Counted from the first letter of the stretch, positions 7,511-16,716 are shown. The stretch is 64,000 bases of DNA from an uncultured Flavobacteriales bacterium (GCA_905479995.1 CAJQON010000003.1:124001-188000), one strand, 5' to 3'. Numbers and translations are program-made. Notes: a model not told the origin generated them from the sequence alone.

Positions 7511-10138
7511 TTAAACCAAACTAGCTAATTGCTCTTCTAAAACTTTAATTTTAGCTTCTGCATCAGCCTTTTTCTTTTGCTCTACAGCAACAACTTGTTC
7601 TGGTGCACCAGCAACAAAACGTTCGTTAGAAAGCTTTTTATTTACAATATTCAATGATCCTTTGGCGTAATCTAAATCTGCTTTAATTTTTTCTACCTCA
7701 GCTTCAACATCAACATTCCCTTCCATCGGAATAAAATACTCGTTAGATTTAACTACAAAAGAAAAAGCTCCTTCTTCTTTATCATCCACATAAGTTAAAC
7801 CAGAAAGGTTAGTCAGTTTTTTAATTATAGTATCTAAAGAATCATTAATGGCTTCATTCTTCTTTACCATTAAAGCAATTTGATCTTTATTGGCAATGTT
7901 TTTCGATTTACGTAAAGTTCTAATTTCAGCAATTACATTTAACGAGTAATCAAAGTCTTTTAAAAGCGTTTCGTTTACCTCTCCAGCCTTTGGATATTCC
8001 AATAACATAATGGTATCTCCTTCATTTCTGTTTTCCATATTTTGCCATAATTCTTCAGTTACAAAAGGCATAAATGGATGCAATACTTTTAATAGTTTTT
8101 CAAAGTAAGCAATGGTCGTTTTTAATGTAGCAGCATCTATAGGTTTTAAATAAGCTGGCTTAACACACTCTAGATAAGACGAACAGAAGTCATTCCAAAT
8201 TAACTTGTATGTACTCATTAATGAATCAGACAATCTGTATTTAGAAAAGTTATCGTCTATAGAAATTAAGGTTTCACTCAATTTAGAGTCGAACCATTCT
8301 ATGGCAATTTTTGCACTTTCTGGTTGCTCAATACTTTCATCAATATCCCAACCTTTAACCAATCTAAAGGCATTCCAAATTTTAGTAGAAAACTTACTTC
8401 CTTGTTCTAATAAAGATTCGTCAAACAACAAATCGTTACCAGCTGCAGCACAACTCAACATTCCAAAACGAACGCTATCTGCTCCATAAGTATCAATCAA
8501 TCCTAAAGCATCAGGAGAGTTTCCTAATGATTTACTCATTTTTCTACGTTGTTTATCTCTTACCATTCCAGTAAAATAAACATCATTAAAAGGCTTCTCA
8601 TCTTTAAACTCATAACCAGCAAAAACCATACGAGCAACCCAGAAGAAAATAATATCCCAACCAGTTACTAAAACATTTGTTGGGTAATAATAATCGATTT
8701 CAGTTTTGTCTTCTCCAAATCCATCAAAAACAGAAATTGGCCATAACCATGATGAAAACCATGTATCTAATACATCTTCATCTTGTCTTAAATCTGAAGC
8801 TTGTAAATCATTATTTCCAGATTGAACCCTTGCCATTTCCAATGCTTCTTCTTTTGTTTCAGCAATTACATAGTCGTTGGCTTCATTGTAGTAATAAGCA
8901 GGAATTTGTTGTCCCCACCACAACTGACGAGAAATTGGCCATTCTCTAATATTATCTAACCAATGTTGGTATGTGTTTTTATATTTTGATGGGTAAAATT
9001 TAATGTTATCGTTCATTACATTTTCCAATGCAGGCTTAACAATCTCATCCATTTTAACGTACCATTGCAAAGATAATTTAGGCTCTACAACTGTATCTGG
9101 GTTTCTTTCAGAATAACCAACGTTATTCGTTATCTGTTCTTCTTTAATTAAAAGACCTTCTTCTTTTAATAGCTTAGCAACCTTCTTACGAACTACAAAA
9201 CGATCTTCACCAACAAAAACCTGACCGGCTTCACTTATGGTACCATCATCGTTAAATGTATCTATAATTTCTAAGTTATGGCGTTTTCCAATATCATAAT
9301 CATTGGTATCATGAGCAGGAGTTACCTTTAACATTCCTGTTCCAAATTCTAAATCAATGTAATCATCTACAATAATTGGTATCTCACGGTTTACCATAGG
9401 TACAATTACTTTCTTACCATGTAAGTGTGTGTAACGTTCATCTTTTGGGTGCACACAAATTGCAGCATCGCCCATTATCGTTTCAGGTCGAGTTGTTGCG
9501 ATTGTAACATATTCGTCAGAATCTGCTAACTTATAGTTGATGTGGTAAAGTTTAGATTGAACATCTTTACGAATAACCTCTTCGTTAGATAAAGTAGTTT
9601 GCGCCTTTGGATCCCAGTTTACAATTTTCCAATCTTTATAGATGTAGCCTTTTTTATTAAGCTCCACAAAAGATTTAATTACTGCATCCGATAATTTTGG
9701 CTCCATCGTAAACCGAGTTCTATCCCAATCGCAACTTGCACCCAATCTTTTTAATTGTTCTAATATAATTCCTCCATACTTGTCTTTCCATTCAAAAGCA
9801 TGTTCCAAAAACTTCTCTCTGCCTATATCGTGTTTGCTTATTCCTTGTTCTCTAAGTAGGTTCACCACCTTAGATTCTGTTGCAATAGATGCATGGTCTG
9901 TTCCAGGAACCCAACACGCATTTTTACCTTCCATTCTAGCTTTTCTTATCAAAACATCTTGAATGGTATTGTTTAGCATATGTCCCATATGCAATACTCC
10001 TGTAACATTTGGCGGAGGAATAACGATAGTATAAGGCTCTCTTTCATCTGGTTTAGAACTAAAAAAATCATTCTTCATCCAGTAGTCGTACCACTTCTTT
10101 TCTATGTCTGTTGGGCTATATTTGCTATCAATTTCCAT
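7511..10138 (-). CDS. valS: valyl-tRNA synthetase
   Basis: 875 aa class I synthetase charging tRNA-Val. Class I motifs are the HIGH-type sequence HMGHM (in PNVTGVLHMGHML, near residue 48) and RKMSKSLGNS. The editing domain (TTRPETIMGD) lies between them, and the C-terminal end is a coiled-coil arm (EVEKIKADLDYAKG to LEEQLASLV). An open frame extends upstream to 10192, but the ATG at 10138 is preferred: it starts the conserved MEIDSKYSPTDIEKKWYDYW, has a purine-rich stretch before it, and a promoter overlaps the longer version. The last 47 bases are duplicated at 6694-6740. Confidence 0.97.
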   Translation of the reverse strand: MEIDSKYSPTDIEKKWYDYWMKNDFFSSKPDEREPYTIVIPPPNVTGVLHMGHMLNNTIQDVLIRKARMEGKNACWVPGTDHASIATESKVVNLLREQGISKHDIGREKFLEHAFEWKDKYGGIILEQLKRLGASCDWDRTRFTMEPKLSDAVIKSFVELNKKGYIYKDWKIVNWDPKAQTTLSNEEVIRKDVQSKLYHINYKLADSDEYVTIATTRPETIMGDAAICVHPKDERYTHLHGKKVIVPMVNREIPIIVDDYIDLEFGTGMLKVTPAHDTNDYDIGKRHNLEIIDTFNDDGTISEAGQVFVGEDRFVVRKKVAKLLKEEGLLIKEEQITNNVGYSERNPDTVVEPKLSLQWYVKMDEIVKPALENVMNDNIKFYPSKYKNTYQHWLDNIREWPISRQLWWGQQIPAYYYNEANDYVIAETKEEALEMARVQSGNNDLQASDLRQDEDVLDTWFSSWLWPISVFDGFGEDKTEIDYYYPTNVLVTGWDIIFFWVARMVFAGYEFKDEKPFNDVYFTGMVRDKQRRKMSKSLGNSPDALGLIDTYGADSVRFGMLSCAAAGNDLLFDESLLEQGSKFSTKIWNAFRLVKGWDIDESIEQPESAKIAIEWFDSKLSETLISIDDNFSKYRLSDSLMSTYKLIWNDFCSSYLECVKPAYLKPIDAATLKTTIAYFEKLLKVLHPFMPFVTEELWQNMENRNEGDTIMLLEYPKAGEVNETLLKDFDYSLNVIAEIRTLRKSKNIANKDQIALMVKKNEAINDSLDTIIKKLTNLSGLTYVDDKEEGAFSFVVKSNEYFIPMEGNVDVEAEVEKIKADLDYAKGSLNIVNKKLSNERFVAGAPEQVVAVEQKKKADAEAKIKVLEEQLASLV

Positions 10139-10161
10139 TATTCTTTCTTTAAATAAGCTTG

Positions 10162-10193
10162 CAAAGATAAGCCATATTAAAGCAAGTTTCAAA
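10162..10193 (-). promoter_or_regulatory. promoter of valS
   Basis: Minus-strand TTTG (10193-10190), 20-nt spacer, TATCTTTG (10169-10162). The predicted transcript start near 10155 leaves a leader of about 17 nt before the ATG at 10138 and rules out the longer ORF start at 10192. Confidence 0.62.
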
Positions 10194-10284
10194 TACTTAC
10201 ACCAAACATATTCATATTTGTTAAAATCTTGTTATTCTTTAGTTAAGGAGTTGTTAATTAACAAATTAGTAACATCCTCAAAAA

Positions 10285-10292
10285 TATATTTG
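10285..10292 (+). promoter_or_regulatory. -7 element for the first DUF1573 gene
   Basis: TATATTTG fits TAnnTTTG, 29 nt before the ATG at 10322. The -33 element is not clear. Confidence 0.42.
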
Positions 10293-10321
10293 AATAATTA
10301 TTAATCAAAAACTCAACTATT

Positions 10322-10759
10322 ATGAAACAACTATTTTTAAGCATTCAACTTATCTTAATCTCTATTATTGGCTTTAGTCAACCAAAAATGGAGACTTTAA
10401 TTGCTCCTGTTATTGCATTTGAATCAGAAACTATTGATTATGGTATTATAGAACAAGGATCTGATGGCGAAAGAATTTTTACGTTTACCAACACAAGCAT
10501 GGTTCCTTTAATTATTTCTCAAGCAAAAAAAACATGTGGATGCACTGTACCATCATGGCCAAAAGAGCCAATTAAGCCAGGTGAAAGTTCAAGTATTAAG
10601 GTGAAATACGACACCAATAGATTGGGCGCTTTTGCCAAAACAGTTATCATTTTTTCTAATGCCGAACGTAAAACTATAGACTTACATATTAAAGGTAAAA
10701 TTGTAGCCAAATCAACCGTACCTAGCAAACCTAAGCAACAAGTTCCTGTAGCAAATTAA
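10322..10759 (+). CDS. DUF1573 domain protein 1 (secreted, Ig-like)
   Basis: 145 aa with a signal peptide (MKQLFLSIQLILISIIGFSQ). One DUF1573 domain covers about 30-130: FESETIDYGIIEQGSDGERIFTF start, CGCTVP core (residues 76-81), then WPKEPIKPGESSSIKVKYDT. DUF1573 domains are predicted Ig-like/ASH-type beta sandwiches, exported and of unknown function. The C-terminus is a short basic tail. It is the first of three consecutive DUF1573-type genes, with its own TAnnTTTG motif upstream. Confidence 0.9.
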   Translation: MKQLFLSIQLILISIIGFSQPKMETLIAPVIAFESETIDYGIIEQGSDGERIFTFTNTSMVPLIISQAKKTCGCTVPSWPKEPIKPGESSSIKVKYDTNRLGAFAKTVIIFSNAERKTIDLHIKGKIVAKSTVPSKPKQQVPVAN

Positions 10760-10854
10760 GTTGGCACAGTTTTGGAAGTGAATTTATAAGAATGGCTTTT
10801 TTAAATTGTTTGTTAAAGAAGTGTTAACATAAAAAAAGAACTCCAAACTATAAC

Positions 10855-10862
10855 TATATTTG
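10855..10862 (+). promoter_or_regulatory. -7 element for the second DUF1573 gene
   Basis: TATATTTG, 31 nt before the ATG at 10894. It is the same octamer at nearly the same distance as at the first DUF1573 gene, which suggests the promoter was duplicated with the gene. Confidence 0.45.
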
Positions 10863-10893
10863 TAGTGTTAGAATAAATTAAAAATTAGAAATC

Positions 10894-11355
10894 ATGAAAA
10901 AATTATTATTTGCATTTGGACTCATCGCATTTTTAGGTGCTGGAGTTAGTGCACAAGGAACTACAGCTCCTGCTGATGCTAAAGTTGTAAACCCTAACGC
11001 TCCTACAATGACTTTCGAATCAGAAATAGTTGATTACGGAACAATTGACCAAGGTGCTGACGGAGTAAGAGAATTTAAATTTACAAATAATGGGAAAGAG
11101 CCATTGTTAATTTCTAATGCTAGAGGTAGCTGTGGTTGTACTGTACCTACTTGGCCAAAAGAGCCAATTAAGCCGGGTGAAAGCTCTGTGATAAAGGTAA
11201 AATATGACACCAAAAGATTAGGTGCCATTAACAAGTCAGTTACCATTACTTCTAATGCTGCTACACCAACTAAAGTTGTTAGAATTAAAGGTAAAATTAT
11301 TGCACCTCAAACTTCTCCAGTAAAAGAAACTGCGGGTGCACCAATAGAAAATTAA
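10894..11355 (+). CDS. DUF1573 domain protein 2 (secreted, Ig-like)
   Basis: 153 aa. Signal peptide MKKLLFAFGLIAFLGAGVSAQ, then a short Thr/Ala/Pro-rich linker, then a DUF1573 domain with CGCTVP and WPKEPIKPGESS identical to those of the preceding gene, and YDTKRLGAINKSVTITSNA near the end. The strong similarity to gene 1 marks a tandem duplication. The CGC pair could form a disulfide or bind a ligand in the exported protein. Function unknown. Confidence 0.9.
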   Translation: MKKLLFAFGLIAFLGAGVSAQGTTAPADAKVVNPNAPTMTFESEIVDYGTIDQGADGVREFKFTNNGKEPLLISNARGSCGCTVPTWPKEPIKPGESSVIKVKYDTKRLGAINKSVTITSNAATPTKVVRIKGKIIAPQTSPVKETAGAPIEN

Positions 11356-11380
11356 TATTCAATTTAGGTTATTGATATTA

Positions 11381-11830
11381 ATGAAAAGTTTACTTTTCAG
11401 ATTAAGTATAAGCTTGCTACTTTCATCAGTAGCAAGCTTTTCTTTTGCTCAAAATGCTAATGAAATTAAATTTGAAAAAAGCACCCAAAAATTTACCAAA
11501 GTAAATGAAGGTGAAAAAATAAAGCTAACCTACTATTTTACATATTCAAGCGGCTACAACTATATTCCTTTAACAATTATTCCTCCTATAGTAGACTGTT
11601 CTTGTACAGAAGTTATACTTCCTAAAAACCCAATTGTTCCAGGTATTAGATATCGTATCGATATTAATTTTGATACAAAAGACAAAATAGGCTATCAAGA
11701 ACGAAAGGTTACCCTTCAATTTGTTTCCGATGGTATGGACTCCAATAGTATAGACAAGGTGTTAACCTTTAAAGGAATGGTAAAAGCATCTCAGTCAACT
11801 AAGGATGCCTATAAACAAAGCAAAAAGTAG
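11381..11830 (+). CDS. DUF1573-like protein 3 (divergent)
   Basis: 149 aa from the ATG at 11381 (an in-frame TTG at 11372 would add three residues, but the ATG gives the normal signal peptide MKSLLFRLSISLLLSSVASFSFAQ). The Ig-like domain keeps a CSC motif in place of CGC, followed by a KNPIVPG stretch that parallels KEPIKPG in genes 1 and 2, and NFDTKDKIGYQERKVTL near the end. It lies 25 nt after gene 2, probably co-transcribed, and is more diverged than the other two. It converges on the DUF5060 gene with a 3-nt gap. Confidence 0.8.
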   Translation: MKSLLFRLSISLLLSSVASFSFAQNANEIKFEKSTQKFTKVNEGEKIKLTYYFTYSSGYNYIPLTIIPPIVDCSCTEVILPKNPIVPGIRYRIDINFDTKDKIGYQERKVTLQFVSDGMDSNSIDKVLTFKGMVKASQSTKDAYKQSKK

Positions 11831-11833
11831 TTT

Positions 11834-13921
11834 TTATTTAGGTACAGTTTTCCCAACTCCAAGAAAAGATATCTTATAAGAATAATCGGGTAAATTACCT
11901 GTTGGAAATTTAGGTTTTAACACTCCTCTTCTATTTGTATTTAGAGCTTCTGTATTAATCAACTCACTCGTTTCAGTTGAATAAAACGAAATAGTGTACC
12001 ATCTTTTTTTACCAAATAAACCTCCAGATTTAAGTCCTTTTAATTTAAACTTTTCTCCCGTAATATCTTGAACGCCCTTGTCATCAGAGTATGCATCTTT
12101 ATTTTTTGAAAAATCTGTTAGATTGCCCTCTTTTTTATCGCCAATAACATACCCATCTTTTAATTTATGTGGTATTTCAAATTTACCTTCACTTATCAAT
12201 TCGTTCAAACAATCTGAGTGAATGTTTCTCCAATAGTGTGAAGCATTGTGAACCCAACCTAACATTTCAGTTTCTTTTTTATTTTTTAAGCTATAGCTTG
12301 CTAGTGTGGATTTGTTCATGGACATCTTGTTTCTCCATCTTTGTGGTTCATACAATTCTTCTTCTAATTTTTCTCCTTTAAAAAAGTTAGCTATCGCTTG
12401 GAAATCTTTATAATACTCAAAATCATGAAGCCCTCTATCCCACCACCACGACATACCTGTTCCAGCAGTCCCCATAAAAGAGGTTGACCAAATGGAGTTA
12501 TGGAATTCGGATTTATTACACTTGTAAATGGGTAAATAATCACTATTACCTCCTGCGTTAACGCCCATTTCTTCTACAAAAACTGGCTTCTTCCAAATAT
12601 CAAATAATTTTACTGCTTTATCGTATCTTCTTTTAAAATTCACGTCCTTTTCTTGCCCATATTTATGAAACCCAATAGCATCTGAATTAGCAAACAAGCC
12701 TTTACTATTTTTTTTATATTCATAATCTGGTGTGGTAGCATAAGTATTAATAAACAACTGACTGCAATTTAACTCTTGTTTAATGTATTCTTTTTGCTTG
12801 AGGTACCATTCTGTGAAAAACTCTATTGTTTGTTGTTCGTTATAGTCAGTTTCTTGTTGCATTTCCTTAATCCAATTGTCAATTTCTTGGTATTCGTAAA
12901 AAGCAAAACTTGAGTTATAACCCCATCTCGAAAAAATATAACGCAATGCATTTTTTTGCCATTTTAGCACTTCAGTATTGCTAAAATATCCTTTTCTATC
13001 TATTAAGTTAAACCCTATTTTATATGGATTATTACTCCATCTAGCTACTTCCCAACTCTCTCCTTTATAAACTTCAGTATGATGTCTAAACAATATAAAA
13101 TATAAATTTAATGTTCTAGCATGTTCCACCAATTGATCAAATTCCCACATGTGAGGAAGTTTTGTTGTATAATTATAATGACTGTTCCAATCGGGCAAAC
13201 CATTTTGAGCACCCAATTCTAACCTAAAAAAATTACCTCCATTTTCTGCCAATTCTGTGAGCCAAGTTTTATGTTGCTCAGCTTTATTTGGTGTTAATTT
13301 ATAATAAGCCGAATGTGCAATATTCTCTCCCACTGTAAAAAAAGTTTCATTCGTTTCACTCAAATAAAAATAACGGTCCGCTTCATTTTTTTTATAATTT
13401 CGTTTAATCACTCCTTTACTATCAGAGTCTACACAGGTAAATTCAGCACCAATTGAAGCCCACTCTGTTCCTTTAAGATATATTTTCATGGTGAATTTCC
13501 ACTTACCGATTTCATCTGGAGAAAATCGAATTCTCCAATTATGAGCTGTAGTCTTTGGCACCCATGTGTTGCCAGATCTAATAAAGTCTTGATAGTAAAA
13601 CCCATAGACATTTTTTTCATTATTAGTGGGCGATACAAAGTTTACTTCTATACTTAAATCTTCGGGATTATATGGATTCAAGCCTCTTTTCTGGTCTTTA
13701 ATAAATTGATTAATTTGATTATCTAATTCACTATTCAATTTAATTCCAAGTTCCAATTTATCGAATTTACCAACTTCTTTAACGTTGACAACAGGATATA
13801 GCCATGACAACTTAAATTGAGGTTTGGATATATTTATTTGAGCGAATAAATTTAGCGATCCAGTAAACAATAATAAAACTACAATTAGCTCTTTAATTCT
13901 TAGGACAGAGTACAAGTTCAT
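11834..13921 (-). CDS. DUF5060 / GH5-like glycoside hydrolase family protein
   Basis: 695 aa. Signal peptide ends near SLNLFAQ. Residues about 30-165 form a DUF5060 beta-sandwich (ending in the WRIRFSPDEIGKWKFTMKIY stretch). A TIM-barrel-like region at about 180-520 contains FFRLELGAQNG, a candidate acid/base Glu in FAFYEYQEIDNW (the motif is weak) and a better candidate nucleophile in PVFVEEMGV. A C-terminal beta-rich part follows. Related proteins act on plant or algal polysaccharides; the substrate cannot be told here. No T9SS sorting tail is seen, so it is probably periplasmic. It is not in a polysaccharide-utilisation locus: no SusC/D genes are nearby. Confidence 0.72.
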   Translation of the reverse strand: MNLYSVLRIKELIVVLLLFTGSLNLFAQINISKPQFKLSWLYPVVNVKEVGKFDKLELGIKLNSELDNQINQFIKDQKRGLNPYNPEDLSIEVNFVSPTNNEKNVYGFYYQDFIRSGNTWVPKTTAHNWRIRFSPDEIGKWKFTMKIYLKGTEWASIGAEFTCVDSDSKGVIKRNYKKNEADRYFYLSETNETFFTVGENIAHSAYYKLTPNKAEQHKTWLTELAENGGNFFRLELGAQNGLPDWNSHYNYTTKLPHMWEFDQLVEHARTLNLYFILFRHHTEVYKGESWEVARWSNNPYKIGFNLIDRKGYFSNTEVLKWQKNALRYIFSRWGYNSSFAFYEYQEIDNWIKEMQQETDYNEQQTIEFFTEWYLKQKEYIKQELNCSQLFINTYATTPDYEYKKNSKGLFANSDAIGFHKYGQEKDVNFKRRYDKAVKLFDIWKKPVFVEEMGVNAGGNSDYLPIYKCNKSEFHNSIWSTSFMGTAGTGMSWWWDRGLHDFEYYKDFQAIANFFKGEKLEEELYEPQRWRNKMSMNKSTLASYSLKNKKETEMLGWVHNASHYWRNIHSDCLNELISEGKFEIPHKLKDGYVIGDKKEGNLTDFSKNKDAYSDDKGVQDITGEKFKLKGLKSGGLFGKKRWYTISFYSTETSELINTEALNTNRRGVLKPKFPTGNLPDYSYKISFLGVGKTVPK

Positions 13922-13997
13922 GATCTAAAATATTTGATATAAATGGCAATAACAAAACTTCTTTATTAATTTTACCGTAGTCATAAAATTATATAAA

Positions 13998-15194
13998 ATG
14001 CCGGAACTATCAAACAGAGGAAATACAATGCCAGAATCACCAATTCGTAAATTGGTGCCTTATGCAGAAGAAGCGAAAAGGAAAGGAAGAACAGTTTACC
14101 ATTTAAACATTGGTCAACCAGACATTAAAACTCCTGAAGTTGCCATTGAAGCGATTAAGAATATTGATTTAAAGGTAATTGAATACAGTCATTCTGCAGG
14201 AATAGAATCTTATAGAAGAGGTTTAGCTGACTACTATAATAAGTTTGGATTGAATATTTCTTTTGAAAACATTTTGGTTACAACTGGAGGTTCTGAAGCA
14301 CTTTTATTTGCTTTTAATTCTTGTTTAAATGAAGGGGATGAAGTAATTATTCCTGAACCTTTTTATGCCAATTATAATGGTTTTGCTACCACTGCTGGTG
14401 TAAATGTTGTTCCTGTAACGGCCAATATAAATGATGGTTTTGCTTTACCCTCTATTGCTGATTTTGAAAAATTAATAACACCAAAAACCAAGGCTATATT
14501 AATCTGTAACCCTGGAAACCCAACTGGTTATTTATATTCTAAAGAAGAGTTAGAAAGTTTAGCTGCTATGGTAAAAAAACATAATCTCTATTTAATTGCT
14601 GATGAGGTTTATAGAGAATTTTGTTATGATGGCAAAACACATTATTCGGTATTTAATTTGAAAGGCATTGATGACAATACGATTGTAATTGATTCTGTTT
14701 CTAAACGATATAGCATGTGTGGTGCCAGAATTGGAGCTTTTATTTGCAAAAACGAGGCTGTAATTGCTACTGCACTCAAATATGCTCAGGCCAGATTGAG
14801 CCCTCCTACACTTGGACAAATAGCAGGTGAAGCTGCATTGAAAACGGAACAAAATTATTTTGATGAAGTAATTAGTGAATATGTAGACCGTAGAGACATT
14901 TTAATTAATGGGTTGAATAAAATTGACGGAGTTAAATGTCCAAACCCTGGAGGAGCATTTTATGCCATTGCTGAACTTCCCGTTAAAAATGCTGAAGCTT
15001 TTTGCCAATGGTTATTAGAGGAATTTGAATACAACAACCAAACAATAATGATTGCTCCAGCAGCTGGCTTTTACGCTACCAAAGGATTAGGAGAACGAGA
15101 AGTGAGAATAGCGTATGTTTTAAATAAAGAATCTCTTAAAAATGCGATAGAATGTTTAGATCAAGCTTTAAAAGTATATCCTGAAAAATACTAA
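13998..15194 (+). CDS. class I/II PLP-dependent aminotransferase
   Basis: 398 aa fold-type I aminotransferase of the AspC/alanine-transaminase-like subgroup. Visible motifs are the cofactor-ring Tyr region (TTGGSEALLF), NPGNPTG near 175, the Asp in LIADEVYREF, the Schiff-base Lys near 235 (DSVSKRYSMCGARIG), and the C-terminal carboxylate-binding Arg (EREVRIAY). The start MPELSNRGNTMPESPIRKL is conserved in the group. The substrate pair is not certain; aspartate or a broad amino-acid range is likely. The gene is single, with a short spacer before the next gene. Confidence 0.92.
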   Translation: MPELSNRGNTMPESPIRKLVPYAEEAKRKGRTVYHLNIGQPDIKTPEVAIEAIKNIDLKVIEYSHSAGIESYRRGLADYYNKFGLNISFENILVTTGGSEALLFAFNSCLNEGDEVIIPEPFYANYNGFATTAGVNVVPVTANINDGFALPSIADFEKLITPKTKAILICNPGNPTGYLYSKEELESLAAMVKKHNLYLIADEVYREFCYDGKTHYSVFNLKGIDDNTIVIDSVSKRYSMCGARIGAFICKNEAVIATALKYAQARLSPPTLGQIAGEAALKTEQNYFDEVISEYVDRRDILINGLNKIDGVKCPNPGGAFYAIAELPVKNAEAFCQWLLEEFEYNNQTIMIAPAAGFYATKGLGEREVRIAYVLNKESLKNAIECLDQALKVYPEKY

Positions 15195-15311
15195 TTCAAA
15201 CACATCAATAATTTTAATAAAACAGCGCAATACACCGCTTCGTTTAATTTGGAATTATTGGCACTAATGTTGTATATTCGAATTTAATTATAAATTAAAA
15301 ACCAAAAAAAA

Positions 15312-15758
15312 ATGAAAAAAGTAATATTAGCATTAGTAATTGCAGGATTTGGAATTGCAGAAGTAACTGCACAAACAAAGTATAAAGTAGTAACTGTAGT
15401 AGAATCTATTGTACCAATGGGACTAGGTAGATCTAGAATTATTGAAGCAACTACTGATATGGACTATGGTCAGTACACAACTGCAAGAACTGGTGGAAAA
15501 GATAGTGACCAAGGAAAAGTAAAAAGAGGTGATGCTAAAATTGACGCATTAAATGAAACAAAGCTATTGAACTTTTATAGTGGTGTTGGGTTAAATTTCC
15601 AAAACATTGCTTCTAATGATGCTTTAATTACTTCTATGTTAAACAAAATGAGTGTTGACGGATGGGAGTTAATGTCTGTTGCTGCAGGTGTAGAAAGTAA
15701 AGGATCTAAAGATGATAAAGCAGGTATCTTTATTACAAGATTCTTATTTAAAAAATAA
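15312..15758 (+). CDS. secreted protein with DUF4177-like features
   Basis: 148 aa. Signal peptide MKKVILALVIAGFGIAEVTAQ. The mature part begins YKVVTVVESI and ends with LNKMSVDGWELMSVAAG...FITRFLFKK, the pattern of DUF4177-type small domains (YKvv..., L N..G..GWELv..., ..fkR). Function unknown; probably periplasmic. It is followed by a strong rho-independent terminator, so it is likely expressed as a single gene. The near-consensus octamer TATATTCG lies about 40 nt upstream. Confidence 0.75.
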   Translation: MKKVILALVIAGFGIAEVTAQTKYKVVTVVESIVPMGLGRSRIIEATTDMDYGQYTTARTGGKDSDQGKVKRGDAKIDALNETKLLNFYSGVGLNFQNIASNDALITSMLNKMSVDGWELMSVAAGVESKGSKDDKAGIFITRFLFKK

Positions 15759-15785
15759 GCACTAGTTAAAATATTGATAAAAAAG

Positions 15786-15808
15786 CCCCGAAATTTCGGG
15801 GTTTTTTT
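15786..15808 (+). terminator. rho-independent terminator
   Basis: CCCCGAA/TTCGGGG perfect stem (15786-15801) with a 2-nt centre, followed by seven T residues, 28 bases after the stop at 15758. Confidence 0.9.
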
Positions 15809-15922
15809 ATGCTTATTATTTCCATTTTAACAGTATAGACTTATTAACAAAAATACATAAATAGTTAATAACTTTGTTAATAAGCTATTTCTAGGGACTT
15901 AAAAAGCGATTTGCTGTTCATC

Positions 15923-15930
15923 TATTTTTG
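15923..15930 (+). promoter_or_regulatory. -7 element for the 179-aa gene
   Basis: TATTTTTG fits TAnnTTTG and is 23 nt before the ATG at 15954. No TTG at the expected -33 distance. Confidence 0.4.
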
Positions 15931-15953
15931 TACAAACCAATAAGAAAGAATGC

Positions 15954-16493
15954 ATGTTTGCGATTTTTGGTAAAAAGAAAATAAAAGAGAATGTTGTAGC
16001 CAACATTTTTGTTAACTCTATAATAGAAACCATTGACAATGGATTCCCTGTTATTGCTGGGATTATTGACGATTCTCCTGAGTTTGTTTCTTGCCCAAAT
16101 GTATCTCAACAAAATTCAGATCGTTTTACCTTAATCGTTATAGCAACTAATCTTTCTTTTATACCTCAACACCTTCATAACTCTAAAGATGAGCGTGTAT
16201 CAAACCTAATTATTACAAAGCTGAGCAGGGTTTTTGATGTTGATCAGGAGCGTTTAGAAAAAGTAATCAAAGAATATACTTGCTATCTAAACAAAGTAAA
16301 TCATCCCTCAAAAAACATGATATATGCCATGTCTAAAGCAATTGTAGGCAAATACAAGCTGAACGATTTTCAGGATGAGTACTTTAAGAACATGAAAAGT
16401 CCAAACCCAATGCTATTAAAAAGGTTAGACGAATCCATGGAAAACTTTCTTTGGAACTGGGATACTTTTAATCAGAAGTATCAGATTGTTTAA
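15954..16493 (+). CDS. conserved hypothetical protein, 179 aa
   Basis: I cannot assign a family. It is soluble, without a signal peptide or membrane segments. It begins MFAIFGKKKIKENVVANIFVN and is mostly helical towards the C-terminus (MIYAMSKAIVGKYKLNDFQDEYF, ending DTFNQKYQIV). Length and style suggest a conserved Bacteroidota cytoplasmic protein. A TAnnTTTG motif precedes it. Its 3' end overlaps the convergent YgjV-like gene by 26 bases. Confidence 0.72.
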   Translation: MFAIFGKKKIKENVVANIFVNSIIETIDNGFPVIAGIIDDSPEFVSCPNVSQQNSDRFTLIVIATNLSFIPQHLHNSKDERVSNLIITKLSRVFDVDQERLEKVIKEYTCYLNKVNHPSKNMIYAMSKAIVGKYKLNDFQDEYFKNMKSPNPMLLKRLDESMENFLWNWDTFNQKYQIV

Positions 16494-16716
16494 ACTCTCT
16501 CTGCATTTTAACTAAGTAAAACATATTTATTATAATAATTGCCGCATTGGTAATGATAATTGGAATAGAGAAATTTAACAATACTCCATAAAACAAAAAT
16601 ATGGAACACCCAATAGTATTGACAATCCTAAGCCTTTTAACATCCTTTAATAAGAAGGAACACAAAACAGCTATTGAGGCTGCATAGCCTACTACTTCAG
16701 TAAACGAAAAATCCAT
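16468..16716 (-). CDS. small YgjV-like inner-membrane protein
   Basis: 82 aa with three hydrophobic segments (EVVGYAASIAVLCSFLL; LRIVNTIGCSIFLFYGVLL; IPIIITNAAIIIINMFYLV), each compatible with a transmembrane helix, matching the short YgjV-like membrane family. No biochemical function is known. Its ATG follows the TAA of lhgO with no gap, so it is co-translated with that oxidase. Confidence 0.75.
   Translation of the reverse strand: MDFSFTEVVGYAASIAVLCSFLLKDVKRLRIVNTIGCSIFLFYGVLLNFSIPIIITNAAIIIINMFYLVKMQREFKQSDTSD

Noticed and set aside
10139-10192. 18-residue N-terminal extension of valS (start at 10192).
   Set aside because: The extension is hydrophobic and unlike ValS, and a good promoter (10162-10193) lies within it.
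10104-10304. Plus-strand ORF of 66 aa overlapping the valS 5' end and the intergenic region.
   Set aside because: It overlaps the valS start and promoter on the opposite strand, has no family resemblance or good ribosome site, and ends inside the promoter region of the DUF1573 gene.
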